This document shows positions 9,469 to 16,916 of a DNA stretch of 64,000 bases, piece by piece. The DNA comes from Gallalistipes aquisgranensis (GTDB taxonomy: Bacteria > Bacteroidota > Bacteroidia > Bacteroidales > Rikenellaceae): positions 62,001 to 126,000 of the forward strand of contig NZ_JADCJY010000002.1 of assembly GCF_014982715.1 (NCBI RefSeq), written 5' to 3'. The notes beneath the pieces were generated by a model, which worked only from the letters and a program-made list of their open reading frames with translations, did no database searches and was not told where the DNA came from. A program made the position numbers and the translations under genes. Numbering within the stretch: the stretch's first letter is position 1; the number at the start of each line of letters is the position of its first letter.

Positions 9469-9497
9469 GGGCAGGATCGGAGGATTCTGCCCTTTTT
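9469..9497 (+). terminator. Rho-independent terminator after the PCMD/barrel pair
   Basis: GGGCAG (9469-9474) pairs with CTGCCC (9487-9492), with further partial pairing inside, followed by five T. It ends the dapD to barrel transcript. Confidence 0.8.
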
Positions 9498-9502
9498 ATT
9501 CG

Positions 9503-9510
9503 TACTTTTG
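9503..9510 (+). promoter_or_regulatory. Promoter -7 box for the Na/Pi cotransporter
   Basis: TACTTTTG is an exact TAnnTTTG match directly after the preceding terminator. It rules out a start codon at 9508, which lies inside the box, and supports the ATG at 9529. Confidence 0.7.
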
Positions 9511-9528
9511 CCCATTCAAACCGCTCCG

Positions 9529-11232
9529 ATGCAGAACGTATTCATGCAGATACTCGTCATTCTGGGCTCGCTCGGGCTCTTCCTCTACGGGATGAAGTGC
9601 ATGAGCGAAGCGTTGCAGAAGATGGCCGGCGTACGGATGCGCCGCATCCTGCGCACGGTGAGCGCCACCCCCCTGCGGGGCGTGGCGGTGGGGGGTATCG
9701 TCACGGCCGTGATCCAGTCGTCGAGCGCCTCGACGGTCATGATCGTGAGCTTCGTCCATGCGGGCCTGCTGACCCTCACCCAGGCGATCGGCATGATCAT
9801 GGGCGCCAATATCGGCACCACGGCCACGGCCTGGATCATCGCCCTCTTCGGCTTCGAACTGGACCTGGGCATGGCAGCCCTTCCGCTGGTGGCCGTCGGG
9901 TTTCCGATGCTGGTGCTCCGGAACGAAAAATGGAAATCGGCGGGCGGTTTCATCATCGGATTCGCCCTTCTGCTGCTGGCCATCCGGTCGCTCGAAGGGG
10001 CATTCGGCACGCTCTCCGGCGACGGAGACCTGACGCACTACCTCGACCGGCAGGAAGGCGGAGGCTATCTGCCGCTGCTCTGCTTCGCGGGCATCGGCCT
10101 GCTGGTCACGGCCGTCCTCCAGTCTTCCAGCGCCACGATGGCGCTGACGCTCGTCCTGTGCGGAGGAGGCTGGATTCCGTTCGAATGCGGAGCAGCCATG
10201 ATCCTCGGCGAAAACATCGGCACCACCTCCACGGCCAACATCGCCGCCATCATGACCAACACCGACGGAAAACGCACGGCCCTGGCCCACACGCTCTTCA
10301 ACGTGATCGGCGTGCTGTGGGCACTGCCGCTGCTGCCGCTCGCCGTACGGGCGATCTGCGCCCTCGCCGGGACGCTGGGCACCGCCTCGCCCTGCGCCGA
10401 TCCGGCCGCGGCCCCGGTCTACCTCGCCTTTTTCCACACGATGTTCAACCTGACCAATGCCCTGCTGCTGGCCGGATTCATTCCCCAGCTGGCCCGTCTC
10501 ACGATCCGGCTGATCCCGGGCACCCGCGGCACACGGGGCTCCTCCCGCCTGCACTACCTGAGTTCGGCGCTGCTCTCCACGGGAGGCATCTCGATCGTAC
10601 AGGCCCAGCAGGAACTGACCGGATACGCCCGCAGGACGGCCGCGATGTTCCGCGACGTGAAAGCCCTTTTCCGGGAGACCAACGGGGAGGAGTTCGGCAC
10701 CATCTACCGTCGGATCGAACAGACGGAGGAGGCCAGCGACCGAACCCGCAATGAACTGTACACCTTCCTCGGCAGAGCCTCCCGGGAAGATATCGGGGCC
10801 GACGCCAAGCGGAACATCGAAACGCTGTTCCGGCTCATATCGGACGTGGAAATCCTTTCGGACTGCAATTACAGCATCGCCAAACTGCTCCGGGCCAAGA
10901 AAGAGCGCGGCATCTGGTTCGGCACCGCCATGCGCGAAGGGGCGACCCGGATGATGGAGCTGACCTGCGAAGCCTTCGAGGTGATGCTCCGCAACCTGGA
11001 AGCCGACCCGCAGAGGGCCCCCGGACTGGAAACGGCCCTGAGCATCGAGGAGAAGATCGACGCCGTCCGCTCTTCCCTGCGGGAACAGTACCTCGGAACG
11101 GGAACGGACGAGGAGAACTCCCGCCAGGCGGGCATCATCTTCGCCGACCTGATCACCCGGATCGAACAGCTGGCCGACATGGTCGTCCGCATATCGGAAG
11201 ACATCACGGAACTGAAAACGAATCATGCATAA
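9529..11232 (+). CDS. Na+/phosphate cotransporter with C-terminal PhoU-like domain
   Basis: A 567-residue inner membrane protein of the NptA/SLC34-like family, importing phosphate with sodium. Two inverted repeats each contain the family motif QSSSA: residues 63-67 (QSSSASTVMIV) and 198-202 (QSSSATMALTL). Roughly eight hydrophobic helices fill residues 1-335. The remainder (about 355-560) is soluble, charged and helical, resembling the PhoU-like domain often fused to bacterial members, which may respond to phosphate state. The next gene, birA, overlaps the end by eight bases. A complete pst operon elsewhere in the window gives a second phosphate import route. Confidence 0.9.
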   Translation: MQNVFMQILVILGSLGLFLYGMKCMSEALQKMAGVRMRRILRTVSATPLRGVAVGGIVTAVIQSSSASTVMIVSFVHAGLLTLTQAIGMIMGANIGTTATAWIIALFGFELDLGMAALPLVAVGFPMLVLRNEKWKSAGGFIIGFALLLLAIRSLEGAFGTLSGDGDLTHYLDRQEGGGYLPLLCFAGIGLLVTAVLQSSSATMALTLVLCGGGWIPFECGAAMILGENIGTTSTANIAAIMTNTDGKRTALAHTLFNVIGVLWALPLLPLAVRAICALAGTLGTASPCADPAAAPVYLAFFHTMFNLTNALLLAGFIPQLARLTIRLIPGTRGTRGSSRLHYLSSALLSTGGISIVQAQQELTGYARRTAAMFRDVKALFRETNGEEFGTIYRRIEQTEEASDRTRNELYTFLGRASREDIGADAKRNIETLFRLISDVEILSDCNYSIAKLLRAKKERGIWFGTAMREGATRMMELTCEAFEVMLRNLEADPQRAPGLETALSIEEKIDAVRSSLREQYLGTGTDEENSRQAGIIFADLITRIEQLADMVVRISEDITELKTNHA

Positions 11233-12016
11233 CCGAACCTTATCCCACCCCGCGCCCTCTTTCCCGGCGGACATGCCCGGCGTGTTCCCCGGCACCCGGA
11301 CAGTCTGCCTGTCCGTGACCCGTTCCACCAACGACGAAGCCCGCCGTCCGGAGTTCCGCCACGGCGACATCGTCCTGGCCGAAGAGCAGACGGCCGGCCG
11401 GGGCCAGCGGGGCAACTCGTGGGAGAGCCGGCCGGGCCGGAACCTGACCTTCTCGATCGTACTGGAACCCGCGTTCCTCCCGGCCGAATGCCAGTTCTAC
11501 CTCTCGGAGACGATCTGCCTCGGCATCGCCGACACGCTCGAATCGGCCGGCATCGAAGCCCGCATCAAATGGCCCAACGACATCTATATCGGCGACCGCA
11601 AGGCGGCCGGCATCCTGATCGAGAACGACCTGTGCGGCACGACCCTCCGGCGCAGTATCGCCGGAATCGGGCTCAACGTCAACCAGGAGTCGTTCAGCCC
11701 GGGCCTGCCCAATCCCATCTCGCTGCATGCGGCCGCCGGACGGACATTCGACCGGAGCGCGCTGCTGACCGACCTCTGCGCGAAGGTACGCGCACGTTAC
11801 CGGATGCTGGAAGAGGGCGATGTCGCCACACTGGAAAGGGACTACCACGCCCGGCTCTACCGGCTGGATACGCCCGCATGGTACGCCGCTCCCGACGGAC
11901 GGAGGTTCCGGGGCACGATCCGCCGCGTGGAACCGGCCGGGGAACTGGTCGTGGAACACGGGGACGGCTCCCTGAAAAGCTATCTGTTCAAGGAGATCGA
12001 ATTCATCGTCGGCTGA
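11225..12016 (+). CDS. birA: Biotin--[acetyl-CoA-carboxylase] ligase (no DNA-binding domain)
   Basis: It attaches biotin to the carrier protein of biotin-dependent carboxylases via biotinyl-AMP. Motifs: STNDEAR near residue 35, then EEQTAGRGQRGNSW (the nucleotide/biotin-binding loop) and KWPNDIY. At 263 residues it holds only the catalytic and C-terminal domains; the winged-helix repressor domain of E. coli BirA is absent, so it is not expected to regulate transcription. Its start overlaps the transporter by eight bases, indicating translational coupling. In several Bacteroidetes birA stands directly before rsfS-ftsH (from memory); here about 4.4 kb of other genes lie between. Confidence 0.93.
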   Translation: MHNRTLSHPAPSFPADMPGVFPGTRTVCLSVTRSTNDEARRPEFRHGDIVLAEEQTAGRGQRGNSWESRPGRNLTFSIVLEPAFLPAECQFYLSETICLGIADTLESAGIEARIKWPNDIYIGDRKAAGILIENDLCGTTLRRSIAGIGLNVNQESFSPGLPNPISLHAAAGRTFDRSALLTDLCAKVRARYRMLEEGDVATLERDYHARLYRLDTPAWYAAPDGRRFRGTIRRVEPAGELVVEHGDGSLKSYLFKEIEFIVG

Positions 12017-12023
12017 CGACTTT

Positions 12024-12500
12024 CTATTTCTTCGCAGGATTTCCCGCCTCTGCGGGACAGGCGGACACGGGAATCTTCCCGATGCGGCGCGCGTGGCGCC
12101 CCCCCTCGAAAGAGGTGGCAAGGAAGGCATCCACGATCTGCACGGCTTCGGCATTGTCGATAAAGCGGGCCGGGAGCGAGCAGACGTTCGCGTCGTTGTG
12201 GCGGCGGGCCAGTTCGGCGATCTCGGGCATCCAGCACAGGGCGGCCCGGATACCCTGGTGTTTGTTGAGCGTCATGGAGATACCGTTTCCCGAACCGCAG
12301 AGCGAAATGCCGCACGGAAGCTCGCCGCGTTCGATGGCGCAGGCCAGCGGATGGGCATAATCGGGATAGTCGCAGCTCTCCTCGCTGTCGCATCCGAAAT
12401 CGTAAACGTCGTAACCGAGGCTGCCGAGATACCCCACCAGGAACTCTTTCATCTGATAACCTGCATGGTCGGAGGCTATCCCAATCTTCTTACTCTCCAT
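12024..12500 (-). CDS. rpiB: Ribose-5-phosphate isomerase B
   Basis: It interconverts ribose 5-phosphate and ribulose 5-phosphate in the pentose phosphate pathway. The 158-residue protein starts with KIGIASDHAGYQMKE, followed by YDFGCDSEESCDYPDYA and the catalytic loop LCGSGNGISM, whose Cys corresponds to the family's catalytic base; NDANVCSLPAR is the second signature. It converges on birA with only seven bases between the stop codons, so no separate terminator is visible. It has its own promoter on the minus strand. Confidence 0.95.
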   Translation of the reverse strand: MESKKIGIASDHAGYQMKEFLVGYLGSLGYDVYDFGCDSEESCDYPDYAHPLACAIERGELPCGISLCGSGNGISMTLNKHQGIRAALCWMPEIAELARRHNDANVCSLPARFIDNAEAVQIVDAFLATSFEGGRHARRIGKIPVSACPAEAGNPAKK

Positions 12501-12522
12501 AAGGCCGGATCATTTAATTGTC

Positions 12523-12530
12523 CAAAGGTA
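12523..12530 (-). promoter_or_regulatory. Promoter -7 box for rpiB
   Basis: On the minus strand TACCTTTG matches TAnnTTTG exactly, with TTG 17 bases upstream (12548-12550). It is about 22 bases before the rpiB ATG. Confidence 0.6.
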
Positions 12531-12537
12531 AAAAAAA

Positions 12538-12568
12538 TTTGCAGATGCAACAATCTTACCGTACTTTG
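12538..12568 (+). promoter_or_regulatory. Possible promoter for the ECF sigma factor
   Basis: TTTG at 12538-12541 and TACTTTG at 12562-12568, 20 bases apart, resemble the -33/-7 pair, but the -7 box is one base short. It would give a leader of about 25-30 bases. ECF operons often use their own sigma instead. Confidence 0.4.
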
Positions 12569-12600
12569 CATCTTCTAATCAAGAAACCTGTATTCCGATT

Positions 12601-13134
12601 GTGACCGAGCAAGAGATCATCGAAGGATGTCGCAAGGGAAATGCATCGGCACGCCGGGAGCTCTACGAGCGGTACGGCGGGGCGATGTATGGTGTCTGCC
12701 GCCGTTACGTGAAAGACCCCGCCACGGCCGAAGACCTGCTCCACGACGGATTCATCACCCTCTACACCAAAATCGGGGAGTTCCGGGGCGAGGGCTCGTT
12801 CGAGGGGTGGTGCCGGCGGATCTTCGTCAACACGGCACTGGGATACCTCCGTAAGCGGAACCCGCTGTCGGAATCGGACCAGATCGAAGGGATGTACTCC
12901 CTGAGCGACCGGCAGGTCACGGCCGTGGAGAAGATGTCGGCCGACGAACTGCTGGAGTGTATCGGCGAGCTTCCCGAGGGCTATCGCACGATCCTCAACC
13001 TCTACGCCGTAGAGGGCTATTCCCACAAGGAGGTGGCCGAGATGATGGGGATCAGCGAAAACACCTCGCGCTCGCAATACTCCCGGGCGCGGGTGAAACT
13101 GACTGAGATCATGAAAAACAAGGAATTAATATAA
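12601..13134 (+). CDS. RNA polymerase sigma factor, ECF subfamily
   Basis: A 177-residue sigma-70 family factor with only regions 2 and 4. Region 2 covers about residues 20-85 (ELYERYGGAMYGVCRRYV, AEDLLHDGFITLY, FEGWCRRIFVNTAL); region 4 covers about 120-172 (LPEGYRTILNLYAVEGYSHK, EVAEMMGISENTSRSQYSRA, a helix-turn-helix). It starts with GTG at 12601. The next gene, 6 bases downstream, encodes a membrane protein with an N-terminal part like the anti-sigma proteins that usually accompany such factors, so an envelope signal is the likely input. The regulon is unknown. Confidence 0.92.
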   Translation: MTEQEIIEGCRKGNASARRELYERYGGAMYGVCRRYVKDPATAEDLLHDGFITLYTKIGEFRGEGSFEGWCRRIFVNTALGYLRKRNPLSESDQIEGMYSLSDRQVTAVEKMSADELLECIGELPEGYRTILNLYAVEGYSHKEVAEMMGISENTSRSQYSRARVKLTEIMKNKELI

Positions 13135-13140
13135 TATGCC

Positions 13141-14529
13141 ATGGAAAGGGACCGATTGGACGACCTGCTCCGGCAAAAACTGAAAGAGAACCGGATGACG
13201 CCTCCCGCCGACCTGTGGTCGCGGATCGAGGCCGATCTGACGGATGTCTCCCCCCTGCGGACGGAAACGGAAAGACGCCCGGCCACGGAGAAAGAGACTT
13301 CGCGGCGGAAAACGGTTCTGTGGCGTTACGCCGCCGCGGCCAGCCTGCTGCTGGCGCTGGCCGCCAACTTCTACCTCCGCCGGCAGGAACAGCCGCTGAC
13401 GGCCCTGCACACCGAACTTCCGGCTCCGGCAGGTAAGGAGACGGAAAAGAGAGCCCCCGTCGGGCTTCCGGACACCACGGCACGAACTGCCGTTCCCGTT
13501 CCGGACGCACTTCCGGACGCCGGGCCGGAAGAAGAGACACGACGTCCCGCACGGGCGATCGCCTCCCTTTCGTCGGCTTCCGCCTCCGTCCCGATGACGG
13601 CCCTCCGTTTCCCGGCAAAGGAGGAAAACACAGCAAACGCCGGTCCGGAACCCGCCGGACATGCCGCCGAAAGCCGAGCCTTCCCGAAAGACGATACGGA
13701 GTTCCCTGCGGAACGGCCCGAAAACAACTCCGAAACGGTCCGGGAAGAGCCCCCGGCCCGGGAACCGGAATGGTACAGAAATGTCCGGGAGGAAGAGGAG
13801 CGGCCCGCACGGAAACGGAAGAGGGCACGCGGCGTCTCGGCCACCCTTTACGCCGACAACCTGACGGGCGGCGACTTCAACAGCACGGGCATCGGAACGC
13901 CGCAGACACGCTCGGGCAACCTGCTGATGATGGAGAGCGTGATGCGACCCTCCGGCGACGACATCCTCATTGCGGAGGGAGAGGGCTACACATCGAAGTC
14001 GGAGACCCTCGAAAGCACCTACCGCCACCGCACCCCCGTCACATTCGGGGCGAGCGTCGGCTTCCGGCTCTCGGGGCGGTTCGCGCTGGAAACGGGCCTC
14101 CTCTACACCCACCTCCATTCGGAGACCGAGAACAAGGGCCGGTTCGACTACTACCGGGAACAGGACCTGCACTACCTGGGCATTCCCCTGTCGGCCACCT
14201 ACACGCTGGTGGACAGCCGTTACCTCGACCTCTACGTCCGGGCGGGGGCGACCGCCGAAGTGCTCATTTCGGGCCGGCAGAAAGGACGGATCAGCATGGA
14301 CATGGCGGGATCGAGCCGCACGGAGACCGCAGACGTGGAGTCGCACGGGCTCCAGACCTCCGTGGGAGCCGCCGCCGGTGCCATGTTCAATATCAGCCGT
14401 ACGGTGGGCCTCTACGTCGAACCGGGCATCAGCCACTACTTCGAAAACAGCAACCAGCCGGCCAGCTACCGCACGGAACACCCCACGGGTTTCAACCTGC
14501 GGGCAGGTATCCGCTTTACCTTCCGGTAG
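13141..14529 (+). CDS. Anti-sigma-like N-terminus fused to outer membrane beta-barrel domain
   Basis: A 462-residue protein in an operon with an ECF sigma factor. Residues 1-58 are charged and cytoplasm-like (LDDLLRQKLKENRMTPPADL, then a WSRIEADL motif common in Bacteroidetes sigma-linked proteins). Residues about 59-79 (VLWRYAAAASLLLALAANFYL) form one membrane helix. Residues 80-225 are a Pro/Glu/Arg-rich linker, and residues 226-462 are a porin-like barrel: VTFGASVGFRLSGRFALETG, YLGIPLSATYTLVDSRYLDL, and a last strand FNLRAGIRFTFR. No cleavable signal peptide is seen. An inner-membrane helix and an outer-membrane barrel in one chain could bridge the periplasm and relay signals to the sigma factor; that is inference. 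No zinc-finger motif is present. Confidence 0.7.
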   Translation: MERDRLDDLLRQKLKENRMTPPADLWSRIEADLTDVSPLRTETERRPATEKETSRRKTVLWRYAAAASLLLALAANFYLRRQEQPLTALHTELPAPAGKETEKRAPVGLPDTTARTAVPVPDALPDAGPEEETRRPARAIASLSSASASVPMTALRFPAKEENTANAGPEPAGHAAESRAFPKDDTEFPAERPENNSETVREEPPAREPEWYRNVREEEERPARKRKRARGVSATLYADNLTGGDFNSTGIGTPQTRSGNLLMMESVMRPSGDDILIAEGEGYTSKSETLESTYRHRTPVTFGASVGFRLSGRFALETGLLYTHLHSETENKGRFDYYREQDLHYLGIPLSATYTLVDSRYLDLYVRAGATAEVLISGRQKGRISMDMAGSSRTETADVESHGLQTSVGAAAGAMFNISRTVGLYVEPGISHYFENSNQPASYRTEHPTGFNLRAGIRFTFR

Positions 14530-14557
14530 CGGATTCCGGAAAATTTTGGCTATCTTG

Positions 14558-14592
14558 CTGCGGTTTCCCGACGGGAAACCGCAGATTTTTTT
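14558..14592 (+). terminator. Strong rho-independent terminator ending the sigma operon
   Basis: CTGCGGTTTCCC (14558-14569) and GGGAAACCGCAG (14573-14584) form a perfect 12-pair stem with a 3-base loop, then A and seven T. It ends only eight bases before the ATG of the hydrolase gene. Confidence 0.9.
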
Positions 14593-14600
14593 GATCGGAT

Positions 14601-15434
14601 ATGGAAAAATTCATCATGGCGGACGGCTGCGCCACGCGCGTCCGGGACAATCGCGGGGAGGAACCCGCCATCGTGCTGCTGCACGGCTATCTGGAGTCGA
14701 TCGAGGTGTGGGACGAATTCATACCCCTGCTCTCCCCTCCCTTCCGGGTCGTGGCGCCGGACCTGCCGGGGCACGGCATTTCGGAGGTGAAAGGGAAGGT
14801 CCACTCCATGGAATTCGAAGCCGATGTCGTCCACTCCGTTCTCACCGGGCTCGGCGTGAAACGCTGCTGCGTGGTGGGCCACTCCATGGGCGGCTACGTG
14901 GCGCTGGAATTTCTCCGCAAATATCCGGAGATGCTGTCGGGAATCATCCTGCTGCACTCCACGCCCAATCCCGATTCCGAGACCAAGCGCGAACAGCGGC
15001 AGCGGGAGATCGAGCTGGTGGAGGCGGGCCGGAAAGACCTGCTGGCCCGCATGACCCCGGACAAGGGGTTCGCGGCGGAGAACCGGTCCCGCATGGCCGG
15101 CAGGATCGGAGAGCTCGCCGACCAGATCCTGCTGACCGAGGACGAGGGGATCACGGCGCTCCTGCGCGGCATGTGCGGGCGGGCCGATGCGAACGGGACC
15201 CTGCGCGACAGCCCGGTCCCGCAGCTCTTCATCCTGGGACGCGGAGACGAATACATCACCGCGCCGGTTGCCGAAAAGATGATCGCCGGCCATCCGCAGG
15301 CCCGGGTGGCATGGATGGAGCACTCCGGACACATGAGCTTCCTGGAAGAGCCCGAAAAATGCGCGGAGATCATCCGGACATTCGTCCGCGAAACGGGCGG
15401 CACCCGCACGGACAGCGCCTCCGGACAAAAATAA
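14601..15434 (+). CDS. Alpha/beta fold hydrolase
   Basis: A 277-residue cytoplasmic hydrolase. The oxyanion-hole HG motif (IVLLHGYLES) is near residue 27, the nucleophile elbow GHSMGG near residue 95, and the catalytic His in EHSGHMSF near residue 245; an Asp in FILGRGDEY fits the third triad position. The fold also fits esterases, haloperoxidase-like enzymes and MhpC-like C-C hydrolases, so the substrate is undetermined. A strong terminator ends eight bases before the ATG. TATCTTGC at 14551-14558 is a poor promoter candidate, so how it is transcribed is unclear. Confidence 0.85.
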   Translation: MEKFIMADGCATRVRDNRGEEPAIVLLHGYLESIEVWDEFIPLLSPPFRVVAPDLPGHGISEVKGKVHSMEFEADVVHSVLTGLGVKRCCVVGHSMGGYVALEFLRKYPEMLSGIILLHSTPNPDSETKREQRQREIELVEAGRKDLLARMTPDKGFAAENRSRMAGRIGELADQILLTEDEGITALLRGMCGRADANGTLRDSPVPQLFILGRGDEYITAPVAEKMIAGHPQARVAWMEHSGHMSFLEEPEKCAEIIRTFVRETGGTRTDSASGQK

Positions 15435-15477
15435 ACACTCACGCACGCTGTTTCCCGGCCGGTGCGCTTCGGGACGG

Positions 15478-15511
15478 AAAAAAGTGCGGGCGACCCGAAG
15501 ACCGCCCGCAC
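15478..15511 (-). terminator. Rho-independent terminator for the NigD-like gene
   Basis: GTGCGGGCG (15484-15492) and CGCCCGCAC (15503-15511) form a nine-pair stem; read on the minus strand it is followed by six T (15478-15483). Confidence 0.8.
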
Positions 15512-15533
15512 CCCACCTTAATCCAATATGTTG

Positions 15534-16298
15534 CTATTCCACAGATGTGGCGATCTGATCGAGCCGCAGCGCGGACTCGGGAGCCGTGGCCGGAGCGTTC
15601 AGCTTGAACGTACCGGTGTCGGAATGGGTCTGACCGTCGTACCCCTCCCACGTGAGGCGTACGGGCAGTTCGGTCTTGCCCTCGGGCACCAGCGGCACCA
15701 TGTCGAAGGAGACGTAGCCGAACCCGCGATAAGCCTGCGGATCGCTGTACGCGTTGTGGCGCAGGGTCAGGAAGACGGAGTCGCCGCTGATGCGTGCGTC
15801 GTCCTGCACCAAGTTGATGAAGTGGGTCCCCCCGCCGTGCAGGATTTCGAACGTGATGTTCAGGAACCCGCCGCCGAACCACGCTTCGGCCACGTCGATG
15901 GGATCATGTCCGATGCTGTCCTCGCGCACCTCCTCGTCCTCGTCGATGAAACTCTGTTTCACGACATCCTTCGACAGCACATCGTAGAGCATGTTCAGCC
16001 GCACGTAGTAGTCTTTCGTACCGTCCATTCTGGGCGAGTCGCCCAGAATGGTATAGTTGGCGATCACGCGCTGGCCGTCCTTCACGGGCCACCCGGGAAC
16101 CAGGTTGGCCGAAAGCAGCAGACGCGAGCCGTTGTCCAGCCGGATCGTGTAGTCCCGCACGTAGTCGTCGCCGTTGCCCTCGATCACGCCGTAGCTGATC
16201 CAGAACTTGTCGAGGCTGTACCCGTCATCGTCGTCGCACGCACTGAACCCCGCAGCGAGCAGGCCCAGCACCAATGAAATTTTCAGTAAACGTTTCAT
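15534..16298 (-). CDS. NigD-like lipoprotein
   Basis: A 254-residue exported lipoprotein (MKRLLKISLVLGLLAAGFSAC, lipobox with Cys21), followed by an acidic DDDDGYSLD stretch common after the lipid anchor in Bacteroidetes surface proteins. The N-terminal half (FWISYGVIEG, LDNGSRLLLSANLVPGWPVK, QRVIANYTILGD) matches the NigD_N beta-barrel pattern, the C-terminal half a beta-sandwich (PLVPEGKTELPVRLTWEGYD). NigD was named from a bacteriocin-like operon, but most relatives have no proven role. The gene is divergent from rsfS and has its own terminator. Confidence 0.8.
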   Translation of the reverse strand: MKRLLKISLVLGLLAAGFSACDDDDGYSLDKFWISYGVIEGNGDDYVRDYTIRLDNGSRLLLSANLVPGWPVKDGQRVIANYTILGDSPRMDGTKDYYVRLNMLYDVLSKDVVKQSFIDEDEEVREDSIGHDPIDVAEAWFGGGFLNITFEILHGGGTHFINLVQDDARISGDSVFLTLRHNAYSDPQAYRGFGYVSFDMVPLVPEGKTELPVRLTWEGYDGQTHSDTGTFKLNAPATAPESALRLDQIATSVE

Positions 16299-16441
16299 AA
16301 TCGTTTTTTATTAAACCTATTCTTTTTTTGCCGTTTTCAGAGGATAGATGCACCCCGGCGGAAAAACGTTGCACGGGGGGCAAAAAGTATTTGCAGGATA
16401 TTTGTTGGGAACCACTCTCGCGGATATTATGAAAAATTTCG

Positions 16442-16449
16442 TACATTTG
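16442..16449 (+). promoter_or_regulatory. Promoter -7 box for rsfS-ftsH-cdsA
   Basis: TACATTTG matches TAnnTTTG exactly, 28 bases before the rsfS ATG. No convincing -33 box is visible. Confidence 0.65.
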
Positions 16450-16477
16450 CGGACTTAACACTTATTGTACTGATTTT

Positions 16478-16828
16478 ATGAACGAACTGATCGACACCAT
16501 CGTCGGTGCCATACAGGATAAGAAGGGAAAGAACGTCGTGGCGCTCGACCTGTCGGATTTCGACGGGGCCATCACCTCCGCTTTCGTGATCTGCAACGCC
16601 GACTCGACCACGCAGGTGGCCGCCATCGCCGCGGGCGTGGAGGAGAAGGTGGAAGAGACCCTCGGCCAGAAGGTGTGGCGCGTGGAGGGGCTGAACAACA
16701 GCCTGTGGGTGGTCATGGACTACGGCGACGTGATGGTGCACATTTTCCAGACCGAACTGCGCGACTTCTACAAACTGGAGGAGTTGTGGGCCGACGCACC
16801 CGCGACCGCCTACCGGGAGGAGGAATAG
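16478..16828 (+). CDS. rsfS: Ribosomal silencing factor RsfS
   Basis: A 116-residue protein of the Iojap/RsfS family, which binds ribosomal protein L14 and stops subunit joining when nutrients are short. Family features: LDLSDFDGAITSAFVICNA near residue 25 and WVVMDYGDVMVHIFQTELRD near residue 77, ending with a YxLEELW motif. It begins a compact run with ftsH and cdsA, a conserved Bacteroidetes order, with about 90 bases before ftsH. Confidence 0.95.
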   Translation: MNELIDTIVGAIQDKKGKNVVALDLSDFDGAITSAFVICNADSTTQVAAIAAGVEEKVEETLGQKVWRVEGLNNSLWVVMDYGDVMVHIFQTELRDFYKLEELWADAPATAYREEE

Positions 16829-16916
16829 CGGCCGGGGACCGGGGAAACAACATATTCGGGAAATTCCCGTTTACCGGTTAGACCGACATTAACTTAACAC
16901 ATTAAGAAGAGAGCCG

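Noticed and set aside
9508-9528. Upstream start for the Na/Pi cotransporter
   Set aside because: The codon lies inside the promoter -7 box at 9503-9510, so it would not be in the mRNA.
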